NCBI GenBank assembly: GCA_023434665.1
Contig: JAEYSM010000028.1
Coordinates: 35,294-99,293, forward strand
Origin: Bacteroidota bacterium
Lineage (GTDB): Bacteria; Bacteroidota; Bacteroidia; Bacteroidales; Lentimicrobiaceae
Direction: 5' to 3'
Length of the DNA: 64,000 bases
Shown here: piece after piece, positions 9,414 to 18,215 of the stretch
How the letters are laid out: each line of letters starts with the position of its first letter
How positions within the stretch are numbered: position 1 is the first letter of the stretch
The notes under the pieces: model-generated
What the model was told of the DNA's origin: nothing
The model's input: only the letters and a program-made list of their open reading frames with translations
The model's database searches: none
Position numbers and translations under genes: made by a program

Positions 9414-9444
9414 TTGTAACAAATACAATAATAAGATCGTCTTA
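9414..9444 (+). promoter_or_regulatory. Second ECF-type promoter, before the GIN gene
   Basis: TTGTAAC (9414-9420), 18 bases, then GTCTTA (9439-9444). It mirrors the element before the sigma gene, with the shared AAGAT stretch just before the -10. It would let the sigma factor boost the surface protein separately from the regulator genes. Confidence 0.6.
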
Positions 9445-9470
9445 AACGAAACTTTTAACACACTAACACC

Positions 9471-11087
9471 ATGAAATCACTAATTAAGAACAAACTTACT
9501 CTTTTAATTTTTGCTTTTGCTGCTTTCATAACTCCAACAACAGCAATATCTCAGATTGAGGGTAGTGGTAAAGTAGAAAAGCAAGACCGCTCTTTGCCGG
9601 AATTCAATAGAATTGAAGTTGGTAGTGCCTTCACTGTTTTTTTAACAAAGGGAGAACCCTCTTCCGTAATTGTCGAAACGGATGATAATCTTAAGGAAGA
9701 AATTCAAACCTTAGTTAGTAATGGAACATTGAGGATCAACTCAGGTGCTATTAAAAATCCCACCTCATTAAAAGCTTATGTTACCGCTCCTAATATTACC
9801 GAAATTGAGCTTACAGGAGCAGCAAGACTTCAATCCAGCAATGTTCTTTCTTACCCCGTCCTTAAACTAAATGCAAGTGGTGCTTCACGTGCAAACGTTG
9901 AATTAAATACTCAGGAACTGAATACTGCTGCCACAGGAGCTTCAAGAATAACCCTCAGAGGCTCAGCAAATAATCATACTTCAGAAGTGGCAGGAGCTTC
10001 ATCTGTAAATGCAATGATGCTGAATACAATTACTACTTCTACTTATGTTTCCGGAGCTTCAAAAATTTCAGTATTCGCTAAAAATAAACTTACTGCTGAT
10101 GTGAAAGACGCCGCCGTTGTTTCATATTTCGATAACCCAGACATCAAAAAGCTTAGACAATCAGGCCGTATCGAGATTACACTGGATAATCCAGATGATG
10201 TAATGCCACAACAATCTGCCGAAGATATGGCTGGTGGGGATATTCAAATCAGAGTCCTTGAAGATGGTGATTCAACCATCGTTAAAATGGGTGACTTTGA
10301 CGTAAGTGTTTTTGATGATGGAGATTCAACCTTTGTCAGATTGGGAGAATTAAATGTTCATGTAAGTGACTCGGAAGACAAAACCCATATAGCTGTAGGA
10401 AAACATGACCTTGAAATAGATGAAGACGGTAATGTAAAGTTTAAAAAGGGTAAAAAGGAAAAATATGATGGACACTGGGGTGGATTTGATCTAGGTGTAA
10501 ATGGATTTCTGGATGAAAATTTTGAGATCAATACCCCCGATGGTTATGAGTATCTTGACCTTAAAATGGAAAAATCAATCAATGTAGGCCTTAATATCTT
10601 TGAGCAGAATTTTAATTTGATAGATGAAAATTTAGGTCTGACAACAGGTTTAGGATTGGAATGGAATAATTACAGATTCAAAAATAATGCTGTTATCTCT
10701 GATCTGGACACACTTGCAGGATATTTGGATATTATGGAAAATCCAAAATTTACCAAGAGTAAACTTGTTACTAGTTACCTTACACTTCCCCTCGTTCTTG
10801 AATTTCAGACAAATAGCTTTTCTAAGTTAAATAGTTTCCATATAGGAGTGGGAGTTCTTTCAGGTTTAAGAATTGGAACTCACACTAAATTAGTAGATGA
10901 AAATGATAAAAAAGATAAAGACCATGGTTCCACAGCTATGAATCCTTTCAAACTTGAATTAATGGCACGTGTAGGTTGGGGCAAATTGAATGTATATGGG
11001 AAATACTCGCTAACTCAACTATTTAAAGAAAACCGGGGACCTGAAGTGTATCCTTTTGCAATAGGTATCACTTTAGTAAATTGGTAA
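9471..11087 (+). CDS. GIN/DUF2807 surface protein with outer-membrane barrel C-terminus
   Basis: 538 residues with a signal peptide (about 1-27, ending near ISQ). Residues 40-240 are a DUF2807 (GIN) beta-helical domain: FNRIEVGSAFTVFL, then GAA/GAS turns at about residues 116, 137, 156, 175 and 195, a rung period near 19-20. Residues ~255-325 form three degenerate acidic repeats (LEDGDSTIVKMG, FDDGDSTFVRLG, SDSEDKTHIAVG) of the same period. From about 335 onward, aromatic alternating strands and a terminal FAIGITLVNW suggest a small beta-barrel. Third gene of the ECF module and its probable main output. Function is not known; adhesin or envelope sensor are guesses. Confidence 0.8.
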   Translation: MKSLIKNKLTLLIFAFAAFITPTTAISQIEGSGKVEKQDRSLPEFNRIEVGSAFTVFLTKGEPSSVIVETDDNLKEEIQTLVSNGTLRINSGAIKNPTSLKAYVTAPNITEIELTGAARLQSSNVLSYPVLKLNASGASRANVELNTQELNTAATGASRITLRGSANNHTSEVAGASSVNAMMLNTITTSTYVSGASKISVFAKNKLTADVKDAAVVSYFDNPDIKKLRQSGRIEITLDNPDDVMPQQSAEDMAGGDIQIRVLEDGDSTIVKMGDFDVSVFDDGDSTFVRLGELNVHVSDSEDKTHIAVGKHDLEIDEDGNVKFKKGKKEKYDGHWGGFDLGVNGFLDENFEINTPDGYEYLDLKMEKSINVGLNIFEQNFNLIDENLGLTTGLGLEWNNYRFKNNAVISDLDTLAGYLDIMENPKFTKSKLVTSYLTLPLVLEFQTNSFSKLNSFHIGVGVLSGLRIGTHTKLVDENDKKDKDHGSTAMNPFKLELMARVGWGKLNVYGKYSLTQLFKENRGPEVYPFAIGITLVNW

Positions 11088-11110
11088 CTAATTATTTGTT
11101 AAGTTATGAG

Positions 11111-11141
11111 AATGCTGTTCTTTATTAAGGACAGCATTTTT
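11111..11141 (+). terminator. Rho-independent terminator after the ECF module
   Basis: Stem AATGCTGT / ACAGCATT extended by a T-G and a C-G pair, followed by TTTTT. It closes the sigma/anti-sigma/GIN module. Confidence 0.8.
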
Positions 11142-11208
11142 CATTGTCAAAAATTATTATTTTTACAACCTGAAAAAGAAAACCTGAAAACCTTCAATAA
11201 GAATACCT

Positions 11209-11952
11209 ATGTCGGGACATAATAAATGGTCAACAATTAAAAGAAAAAAAGGAGCCCTGGACGCAAAGCGTTCAAAGATCTTTTCAAAAATCATAAAGGA
11301 AATAACTGTAGCTGTAAAAGAAGGAGGAGCAGATCCTGATGGCAATCCAAGGCTTCGGCTTGCAATAGCAAATGCAAAAGGTGCAAGTATGCCTAAAGAT
11401 AATATAGCCAGAGCTATTAATAAGGGATCGGAAAAAGATTCAGCCAATTATCAGGAAACTTCGTATGAAGGATATGCGCCAAACGGTATAGCTATATTTG
11501 TTGAGGCAACTACTGATAATGTACAGCGTACAGTTTCGAGTGTAAGATCTTACTTTAATAAGTTTGGAGGAAGTTTGGGCACCAATGGATCGCTTGCTTT
11601 TCTTTTTGATCGTAAAGGCGTGTTCGATATTCCCAAGGGAAATATTAAGTTAGACGACATTGAAATGGACCTCATTGATGGTGGAGCTGAAGATATTCAA
11701 ATCGAAGACGATACTATTACAGTCACTACTGCTATGGAAGACTTTGGACAGATGTTAAAGAAACTCGAAGAACTTAACATCGAGCCCGAGAATGCTGAAT
11801 TACAAAGAATTCCTAAAAACACTGTGAAAGTTGATAAAGATACTGCTCAAAAAGTAATGAAGTTAATTGATCTTTTTGAAGACGATGATGATGTTACTAA
11901 TGTTTTCCATAACATGGAAATTACAGATGAAATGATGGAAGAAATGATATAG
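11209..11952 (+). CDS. yebC: YebC/PmpR family protein
   Basis: 247 residues. The signature N-terminus is MSGHNKWSTIKRKKGALDAKR, with MPKDNIARAI and the central YEGYAPNGIAIFVE typical of the family. Members act as DNA-binding regulators or, as shown for some YebC proteins, as translation factors relieving ribosome stalling at proline stretches. The C-terminus is acidic (FEDDDDVTNVFHNM). Single gene with its own terminator. Confidence 0.95.
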   Translation: MSGHNKWSTIKRKKGALDAKRSKIFSKIIKEITVAVKEGGADPDGNPRLRLAIANAKGASMPKDNIARAINKGSEKDSANYQETSYEGYAPNGIAIFVEATTDNVQRTVSSVRSYFNKFGGSLGTNGSLAFLFDRKGVFDIPKGNIKLDDIEMDLIDGGAEDIQIEDDTITVTTAMEDFGQMLKKLEELNIEPENAELQRIPKNTVKVDKDTAQKVMKLIDLFEDDDDVTNVFHNMEITDEMMEEMI

Positions 11953-11974
11953 AAAAACATTGCTCTATATAAAA

Positions 11975-12008
11975 AAAACAGGCTGCTTTTATCTAAACAG
12001 CCTGTTTT
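11975..12008. terminator. Bidirectional terminator between yebC and ackA
   Basis: Stem AAAACAGGCTG / CAGCCTGTTTT with a 12-base loop. The T-run follows on the plus strand and an A-run precedes it, so it can serve both convergent genes. Confidence 0.85.
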
Positions 12009-12027
12009 TTTATGTATCAAAATTCTG

Positions 12028-13242
12028 TTACGCTTTTGATTTCATACTTTCAACGATTTCAAAAGTATCAAGTGCAATAACAAGCTCTTCATTTGTCGGT
12101 ACAACCATAATAGTAACCTTAGAGTCGTCGGCTGAAATGACAGCTTCTTTTCCTCTTAAGCCCTTGTTTTTCGACTCATCGAATTTAACACCCATAAATT
12201 CAAGTCCCATAGTTGTGATCATTCGGGTAGCTGAATCGTTCTCCCCTACTCCTCCGGTAAAAATAATTATGTCAACTCCGCCCATTGCAGCAGCATATGA
12301 GCCAATGTATTTCTTAATTCGATAATAGTACATTTCAAGTGTAACCTGCGCCCTTCGGTTGCCTTCTTCAGCAGCTTTTTCAACATCACGCATATCACTT
12401 GAAACTCCTGAAACTCCAAGCATACCTGAATGCTTATTCACCAGCGTGTTAGCAACTGAGAGGTCAATTTCCTCTTTATTGATAATTTGTAAAAATGCAC
12501 CAATATCAAGATCACCGGTACGAGTTCCCATGATTAAGCCTTCAATTGGAGTCATACCCATGGAAGTATCCAAAGATTTACCATTTAGGATAGCAGCTAT
12601 TGAAGCACCATTACCTAAATGGCAGGTAATGATTTTCATCTTGTTTATATCCTTACCGAGGATCTCACACGCCCGTTTTGATACATACCTATGACTGGAA
12701 CCGTGAAAACCGTACCTTCTTATCTTATACTTTTCGTATAAAGAGTAAGGGATCCCATATAAGTAACTATAATCGGGCATTGTTTGATGAAAAGCGGTAT
12801 CAAAAACTCCAACCTGCGGAACATTGGGTAATAGATTGGTTATTGAATAAATACCTTTTAAGTTTGGCGGATTGTGCAGAGGAGCAAGATCAATACATTC
12901 TTCCAATGCGGCAATAACTTCCTTGGTTATGTAAACACTACCATTAAATTTTTCACCGGCATGAACCACCCTGTGCCCTACTGCATCAATCTCATTCAAG
13001 TCTTTAATGCTTCCATACTTTTCACTAACCAATACACCTAACAGATATTCAATACCTTGCTGATGATCCAGGATTTCGCCTTCAAGTTTTACCTCTTTTC
13101 CATCATTTCTCGAATGTTTTATTAAAGAGCCCTTGAGACCAATCTTGTCGACCAATCCCTTTGCAAGTACTTCCTGTGACGGCAAATCAAATAATTGATA
13201 CTTTATGGATGAGCTTCCACAATTTAAAACTATGACTTTCAT
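12028..13242 (-). CDS. ackA: Acetate kinase
   Basis: 404 residues. Converts acetyl phosphate and ADP to acetate and ATP. ASKHA-fold motifs: N-terminal NCGSSSIKYQLF, VGHRVVHAGEKF, HLGNGASI, GTRTGDLDIGAF and the C-terminal GGVGEN. Last gene of the pta-hbd-ackA operon, 35 bases after hbd, followed by a terminator. With pta it gives the fermentative acetate route, indicating anaerobic or overflow metabolism. Confidence 0.97.
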   Translation of the reverse strand: MKVIVLNCGSSSIKYQLFDLPSQEVLAKGLVDKIGLKGSLIKHSRNDGKEVKLEGEILDHQQGIEYLLGVLVSEKYGSIKDLNEIDAVGHRVVHAGEKFNGSVYITKEVIAALEECIDLAPLHNPPNLKGIYSITNLLPNVPQVGVFDTAFHQTMPDYSYLYGIPYSLYEKYKIRRYGFHGSSHRYVSKRACEILGKDINKMKIITCHLGNGASIAAILNGKSLDTSMGMTPIEGLIMGTRTGDLDIGAFLQIINKEEIDLSVANTLVNKHSGMLGVSGVSSDMRDVEKAAEEGNRRAQVTLEMYYYRIKKYIGSYAAAMGGVDIIIFTGGVGENDSATRMITTMGLEFMGVKFDESKNKGLRGKEAVISADDSKVTIMVVPTNEELVIALDTFEIVESMKSKA

Positions 13243-13277
13243 TTCTTTACTTTTTAATTTTGTGAGTTGAACTTGAT

Positions 13278-14246
13278 TTAAAGCCGACCGAGATTCAGAA
13301 TCTGCCCAGGCTTAGAAACTCTCTTTTCATCCTGATACAGGTAGAATCCTTCACCTACTCTGCGACCAAAAAGGTTAGCCCTAACCATTCTCTTGATTAC
13401 GGGTGATGGCTTATATTTCTGCTCACCAAATTCTATGTATAAATTCTCCATCCATTTCAATAACTTATCGAGACCAATTCTATCTGCCATTTCAAATGGT
13501 CCTAACTGCAGACCTGAAGTTTCCTTCATGGTCTCATCAATATCAGCAACTGTGGCAATCCCTTCCATCAGAATTTCGCAGGCCTCATTGATCAGAGGTA
13601 CAATCATTCGTGTACTTACATTTCCCGATGACTCATTAACATTAATAAGTTTCTTTCCAATCAACAGGGCCAACTTACTAACCACTGAATAGGTTTCATC
13701 GCTGGTATAAACTGAACGGACAGCTTCAATTATTTTCACCTTTCCAATAGGAGAAAAGAAATGCAGTCCCATCGCTCTTTCAGGATGATTCAGAACAGAA
13801 GCTATTTCTGAAATCATTAATGTTGCAGTATTTGAGGTTATTACCGTGGTTGGTGAAACAACTTCTTCAATCTTGGCAAATATTTGTTGCCTAAGCTCTA
13901 AGCTTGTACCTTTCTTTTTTGAATTAACGGTCTCAAAAACTATATCACAATCAGCTATTGTTGAATAATCTACGGAGCCTTTTATTCTCGAAAGAATAAG
14001 TTTTTTCTCACTACCCGTTAAACCCCATCTGCTAATCCGGTCGTCCAGCATTGATTCAATTCTGATCAACACTTCTGACACGCGTTCATCACTAATATCA
14101 ATAAAAGCAACCTCAATACCCGATTGACTCATAAGTATTGACAATTCCTGTCCCATGGTACCACAACCAACAATTCCTATCTTTTGGATAGTACCTTTAG
14201 ATTGCATGGATTTGCCCAGGCTAAAATCTTCTAATCTTTCCGACAT
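13278..14246 (-). CDS. 3-hydroxyacyl/3-hydroxybutyryl-CoA dehydrogenase
   Basis: 322 residues. N-terminal Rossmann domain with GIVGCGTMGQ (residues ~24-33) and an acidic residue at the second strand (VAFIDISD), so NAD is expected. The family motif LHFFSPIGKVKIIEAV contains the catalytic histidine. C-terminal helical domain has LGPFEMADRIGLD and RVGEGFY. It interconverts 3-hydroxyacyl-CoA and 3-oxoacyl-CoA. No thiolase or crotonase gene is nearby. It sits between pta and ackA with short gaps (25 and 35 bases). The first ~20 residues are extra; a start nearer KIGIVGCG is possible. Confidence 0.88.
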   Translation of the reverse strand: MSERLEDFSLGKSMQSKGTIQKIGIVGCGTMGQELSILMSQSGIEVAFIDISDERVSEVLIRIESMLDDRISRWGLTGSEKKLILSRIKGSVDYSTIADCDIVFETVNSKKKGTSLELRQQIFAKIEEVVSPTTVITSNTATLMISEIASVLNHPERAMGLHFFSPIGKVKIIEAVRSVYTSDETYSVVSKLALLIGKKLINVNESSGNVSTRMIVPLINEACEILMEGIATVADIDETMKETSGLQLGPFEMADRIGLDKLLKWMENLYIEFGEQKYKPSPVIKRMVRANLFGRRVGEGFYLYQDEKRVSKPGQILNLGRL

Positions 14247-14271
14247 TTGAATTTATTTTTATGAATTTTCT

Positions 14272-15270
14272 TTATTGCGCTGATTGATTTGCTGTTATAG
14301 CAACAAGATTAACAATATCACTTATCGAACATCCTCTCGATAAATCGTTAATTGGAGCTGCCATACCCTGAAGTATCGGTCCGATTGCTTCTGCTCCTGC
14401 AAGTCGCTGAACCAGTTTGTAGGCAATATTTCCGGTTTCTAATCCCGGGAATACTAATACATTAGCCTTTCCTGCGATACTACTTCCCGGGGCTTTACTC
14501 ATCCCGATTGCTTCGACTAAAGCAGCATCTGCCTGAAGTTCTCCGTCGATATCCAACCATGGTGCTTTTTCTCTGGCAATGCGGGTAGCCTCCACCACTT
14601 TGTCTACCAATGGATGCTTAGCACTACCCTTAGTAGAGAAACTCAACATTGCAATCCTTGGTTCTATCTTTGCTATTTTTCGTGCAGTTTGTGCCGTAGA
14701 AATTGCGATTTCTGCCAGCTCAGATGCAGTCGGGTCAGGATGTACAGCACAATCGGCAAAAACTAATATATTATCCTGAACATAAGGATTGTTTTTTAGT
14801 AGCATTATAAAAGCACCTGAAACAACAGAAATTCCGGGGAGTGTCTTGACGATCTGGAATGCGGGCCTTAAAACATTACCGGTTGAATTTTTAGCACCGG
14901 CAACTTCTCCATCAGCTACTCCAGCCTTAATAAGCAAAGTGGCTAAATACAAAGGTTCTTTGACCAGGCGAGATGCTTCTTCAAAGGTCATCCCTTTCGA
15001 TTTGCGTATCTCCAATAGCAATTGGATATACTTTTCACAGTCCGGATTATTTTCAGGATCAATGATGGTTGCAGTATCGATATTCTGCAAACCATATTCT
15101 TCGCTTTTTCTTTGAATCTCTTCCTGGTTTCCAAGGAGAATAATTCGAGCAAGTTTTTCGTTAAGGATGTAAGCTGCAGCCTTAAGTGTACGTTCTTCAG
15201 TTCCTTCAGGCAAGACAATGCACTTGTTTAGCTTGCGTGCATTTTCCCTGATAGTATCCATCAAACTCAT
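14272..15270 (-). CDS. pta: Phosphate acetyltransferase
   Basis: 332 residues, the short single-domain form. Transfers acetyl from acetyl-CoA to phosphate, feeding AckA. Family motifs: VLPEGTEERTL near the N-terminus, ADGEVAGAKNSTGNVLRPA, FADCAVHPDPTASELAEIA, and the C-terminal NVLVFPGLETGNIAYK. First gene of the operon with hbd and ackA. Confidence 0.95.
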   Translation of the reverse strand: MSLMDTIRENARKLNKCIVLPEGTEERTLKAAAYILNEKLARIILLGNQEEIQRKSEEYGLQNIDTATIIDPENNPDCEKYIQLLLEIRKSKGMTFEEASRLVKEPLYLATLLIKAGVADGEVAGAKNSTGNVLRPAFQIVKTLPGISVVSGAFIMLLKNNPYVQDNILVFADCAVHPDPTASELAEIAISTAQTARKIAKIEPRIAMLSFSTKGSAKHPLVDKVVEATRIAREKAPWLDIDGELQADAALVEAIGMSKAPGSSIAGKANVLVFPGLETGNIAYKLVQRLAGAEAIGPILQGMAAPINDLSRGCSISDIVNLVAITANQSAQ

Positions 15271-15301
15271 TTGAGGGTAGTTTAGTATTAATAATTAAAT
15301 T

Positions 15302-15336
15302 GGTAGGCAAATTTATAACTAAATAACAGGCCTACC
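15302..15336. promoter_or_regulatory. Inverted repeat around the pta promoter region
   Basis: GGTAGGC (15302-15308) and GCCTACC (15330-15336) form a 7-bp dyad with a 21-base spacer. The minus-strand -7-like box TAAATTTG (15315-15308) lies at its left edge. A possible operator for the pta operon or its divergent neighbour. Confidence 0.4.
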
Positions 15337-15363
15337 TAAAATATTTTTAAACTATATATAACC

Positions 15364-15371
15364 TATCTTTG
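15364..15371 (+). promoter_or_regulatory. -7 box for the OstA-like gene
   Basis: TATCTTTG matches TAnnTTTG exactly. It precludes the in-frame TTG at 15369 as a start and supports the ATG at 15396. No clear -33 element is present. Confidence 0.45.
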
Positions 15372-15395
15372 ACAACCCATTCGCAACTTTTAATT

Positions 15396-16901
15396 ATGCA
15401 AATGAAATTCTATTTTTTGCTTCTTTTATCGCTGTTCCTGGTTTATAATTCTTCGGCTCAGGAGAGAAAAAAAATCAAACTGGTTCAGGCTGAAGAAGCT
15501 GTTTACGATCGTTCATTGGGTGAAAATATTCAAAGAATAATCGGTAATGCAGTCTTTGAGCATGAAGGTGCTTTCCTATATTGTGATTCTGCTCATCTCA
15601 ATAATGCAAATAACAGCGTTAAAGCATATAGCCGGGTGCACATTAATTCCGCTGATACTCTCCATCTCTATGGTGATTCAATTTATTACAACGGAGAGAC
15701 GAAAGTTGCTGAAGTTTTTGATAATGTGAAGCTAATTGACAATCAAACGGTTTTAACTACAGATAAACTTACATTTGACAGAAACTCCGGTATAGCTTTC
15801 TATCTTAATGGTGGGCATATTGTTAATGACGACAACACACTTGATAGCAGAAGAGGATATTACCATACCAATTCGAAAGATTTCTTCTTCAGGACGGATG
15901 TGGTTCTGGTAAATCCTGAATATAAAATGCACTGTGACACACTGGAGTATAATACGCAAACCAAAATATCGAAATTCAAAGGCCCCACGACAATTGTAGG
16001 AGAAGAAACGGATATTTATGCCGAAAACGGATGGTATAATACCGATACCGATATTTCAGAGTTTAATGAAAATGCAAGAGTACGGAATGGGGATCAGGTA
16101 CTTACTGGTGATAGTCTCTATTATGAAAGAACCAATGGCTTTGGACAAGCTTTCAAGAATATACGGGTTATTGATACAGTTCAAAACATGATTGTATATG
16201 GACAATATGCAGTTTATGACAAGTCGATTGGCTATACCCTCATTACTGATAATCCCGAAGCCCATATGATAGAGGGCAATGACACCCTATTCGTTCATTC
16301 AGACACAATGAAGGTAACATTCGACTCGGCGCAAAACACCAAAGAGATGTATGCCTATTATAAAATGAAATTTTACAGAACAGACATGCAGGGCATGGCT
16401 GATTCGCTTATATATAGTTTTAGCGATTCATTAATGAGAATGCATAGAAATCCAGTACTTTGGACTGAAGGGAATCAACTGACAGCTGATTCCATTTATG
16501 TACTCACGGGTGATGAATCAGTCAAAAAGATGTTTCTTTATTCAGGAGCATTCATGATTGCGAAAGACACAACGGGTTATAATCAGATTAAAGGAAGAGA
16601 CATGGAGGGCTTCTTTAAAGACAACGAACTTGTTTTCATTAAAGTCCTGGGAAATGCTGAAACATTATATTGGGTGAGAGAAGAAGATGGATCATTAACA
16701 GGAATAAATAAATCTTTCTCAAGCAATATGAATATCAGGATAGGTAACAGAAAAATTCGCGACCTAACGTATCTTTCAAAACCTAATGCTACCTTGTTTC
16801 CTGAAGGAGAACTTACTCCTCCTGAATTATTACTTGATAACTTTGAATGGTTAGAACATCTGCGTCCTTTGGACAGGTATGATATTTTTAGATGGGACTG
16901 A
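15396..16901 (+). CDS. OstA/LptA-family lipopolysaccharide transport protein
   Basis: About 501 residues from ATG 15396 (a second ATG at 15402 is equally possible). The signal peptide ends near NSSAQ. The rest is a long run of OstA/LptA beta-jellyroll units (IIGNAVFEHEGAFLYCDSAHL, YYNGETKVAEVFDNVKL, YNTQTKISKFKGPTTIVG), more than the single unit of Proteobacterial LptA. Such proteins bridge the periplasm for LPS transport. An LptD-like gene lies 4 kb downstream. It converges on the DUF389 gene with only 5 bases between, and I see no terminator. Confidence 0.8.
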   Translation: MQMKFYFLLLLSLFLVYNSSAQERKKIKLVQAEEAVYDRSLGENIQRIIGNAVFEHEGAFLYCDSAHLNNANNSVKAYSRVHINSADTLHLYGDSIYYNGETKVAEVFDNVKLIDNQTVLTTDKLTFDRNSGIAFYLNGGHIVNDDNTLDSRRGYYHTNSKDFFFRTDVVLVNPEYKMHCDTLEYNTQTKISKFKGPTTIVGEETDIYAENGWYNTDTDISEFNENARVRNGDQVLTGDSLYYERTNGFGQAFKNIRVIDTVQNMIVYGQYAVYDKSIGYTLITDNPEAHMIEGNDTLFVHSDTMKVTFDSAQNTKEMYAYYKMKFYRTDMQGMADSLIYSFSDSLMRMHRNPVLWTEGNQLTADSIYVLTGDESVKKMFLYSGAFMIAKDTTGYNQIKGRDMEGFFKDNELVFIKVLGNAETLYWVREEDGSLTGINKSFSSNMNIRIGNRKIRDLTYLSKPNATLFPEGELTPPELLLDNFEWLEHLRPLDRYDIFRWD

Positions 16902-16906
16902 TATAA

Positions 16907-18199
16907 TTATTTATCAAAAACTACTTTAATAGCAGTTGTATTTAACCTTTTCTTAAGCCATTCGACCACCTGATTTTTTTGATCTTTTGACAGGCCTTTA
17001 TCATTTTGGGTGATATAAATAATAGTAGTCTTGGTAGCCATATTTTGGGGATCACTATATGAAAAACCCTCAGAATACGATGAAGAAAGGATTTCCGGAT
17101 ATAATGTATTTAGTTCGAGAAATAGTTGTTGACCAAGTACTTTCTTATTGGCAATACTATCCTGATGACTCTTCAGACTAAAACTAAGCCTGTTTAATTC
17201 GTTTCTGATTATTTCTTCTTCAGAGGCAGATTCATCGCTAAAAGCAAAACCCTGTTTTATATCAAGAGAGGTTGAATCGATTGAAAATTGTTTGGCGGTT
17301 TGTGAAATAAAGAGTTTCTGGTCGGGAGATATCATATTTCCGGCAAAGACCAGTGTTACTTTTCTTCTATCGGGATTTACTTCCTGACGAAGCAAATAGC
17401 TGCCATCATAAACACTGATCGCTCTGGTAAATTTATTGACATTACTCAAGAACCTCTCTTTCTGCACGAGCTGATAACCGAAGTAAATACTTGGGATAAT
17501 GGTTATAAGAATAACTACAGTAATCCAACTATTTACTCTTTTCCGCTGCTTAGGTTCAACTATTGTTCTGATTGGGAATTTAAGTAGTTGAGACATAGCA
17601 ACTGCAGAAATGCCAATAAATACAGCATTTATAGTGAAAAGATAAAAAGCTCCAAAGAAGTAATTAAACTGAGCGGTTGCTAATCCATAACCTGCAGTAC
17701 AAAGTGGGGGCATGAGAGCAGTGGCTATTGCCACACCGGGTATTACATTCCCTTTTTGCTTGCTGCTAATTGCTAATATTCCGGCTAATCCACCAAATAA
17801 AGCAATTAAAACATCATATATAGTGGGGCTTGTCCGTGCTAACAGTTCGGAATGGGCTGTAGATACAGGTGTTATTGCAAAATAAGTAGTAGATGCTACC
17901 AGACTGGCGATTACAGCAAAAGAAAAATTCTTTAATGACCTTCTGAAAAGAAAAAAATCGTAAGTCGCTATACTATATCCCATTCCATTGATCGGGCCCA
18001 TTAAAGGTGATATAAGCATAGCACCAATAATCACCGCAGTTGAATTCATATTGAGTCCTACAGAGGCGACAACAATAGCAAAAACAAGAATCCATAAGTT
18101 AGTTCCCTTAAAGACGATGTCTTTTTCAATGGTTATATGGATCTTCTCATAATCTTCAACTTCACTATCAATTTCAAGATAAGCAAGCCATTTTTTCAT
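16907..18199 (-). CDS. DUF389 family membrane protein
   Basis: 430 residues. An N-terminal cytoplasmic stretch (1-35) precedes about six hydrophobic segments. The hallmark motif is NSTAVIIGAMLISPLMGPINGMG at about residues 53-75, with GVAIATALMPPLCTAGYGLA later. The last ~180 residues are soluble and probably periplasmic. Function of the family is not established. It lies 16 bases after the MCE gene on the same strand, so it may be the last gene of an amidase-MCE-DUF389 operon. Confidence 0.85.
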   Translation of the reverse strand: MKKWLAYLEIDSEVEDYEKIHITIEKDIVFKGTNLWILVFAIVVASVGLNMNSTAVIIGAMLISPLMGPINGMGYSIATYDFFLFRRSLKNFSFAVIASLVASTTYFAITPVSTAHSELLARTSPTIYDVLIALFGGLAGILAISSKQKGNVIPGVAIATALMPPLCTAGYGLATAQFNYFFGAFYLFTINAVFIGISAVAMSQLLKFPIRTIVEPKQRKRVNSWITVVILITIIPSIYFGYQLVQKERFLSNVNKFTRAISVYDGSYLLRQEVNPDRRKVTLVFAGNMISPDQKLFISQTAKQFSIDSTSLDIKQGFAFSDESASEEEIIRNELNRLSFSLKSHQDSIANKKVLGQQLFLELNTLYPEILSSSYSEGFSYSDPQNMATKTTIIYITQNDKGLSKDQKNQVVEWLKKRLNTTAIKVVFDK

Positions 18200-18215
18200 T
18201 CAAAATATGTATAGG

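Noticed and set aside
11960..12694. Plus-strand reading frames across ackA (11960-12325, 12359-12694)
   Set aside because: Antisense shadows of ackA with no recognisable motif or promoter.
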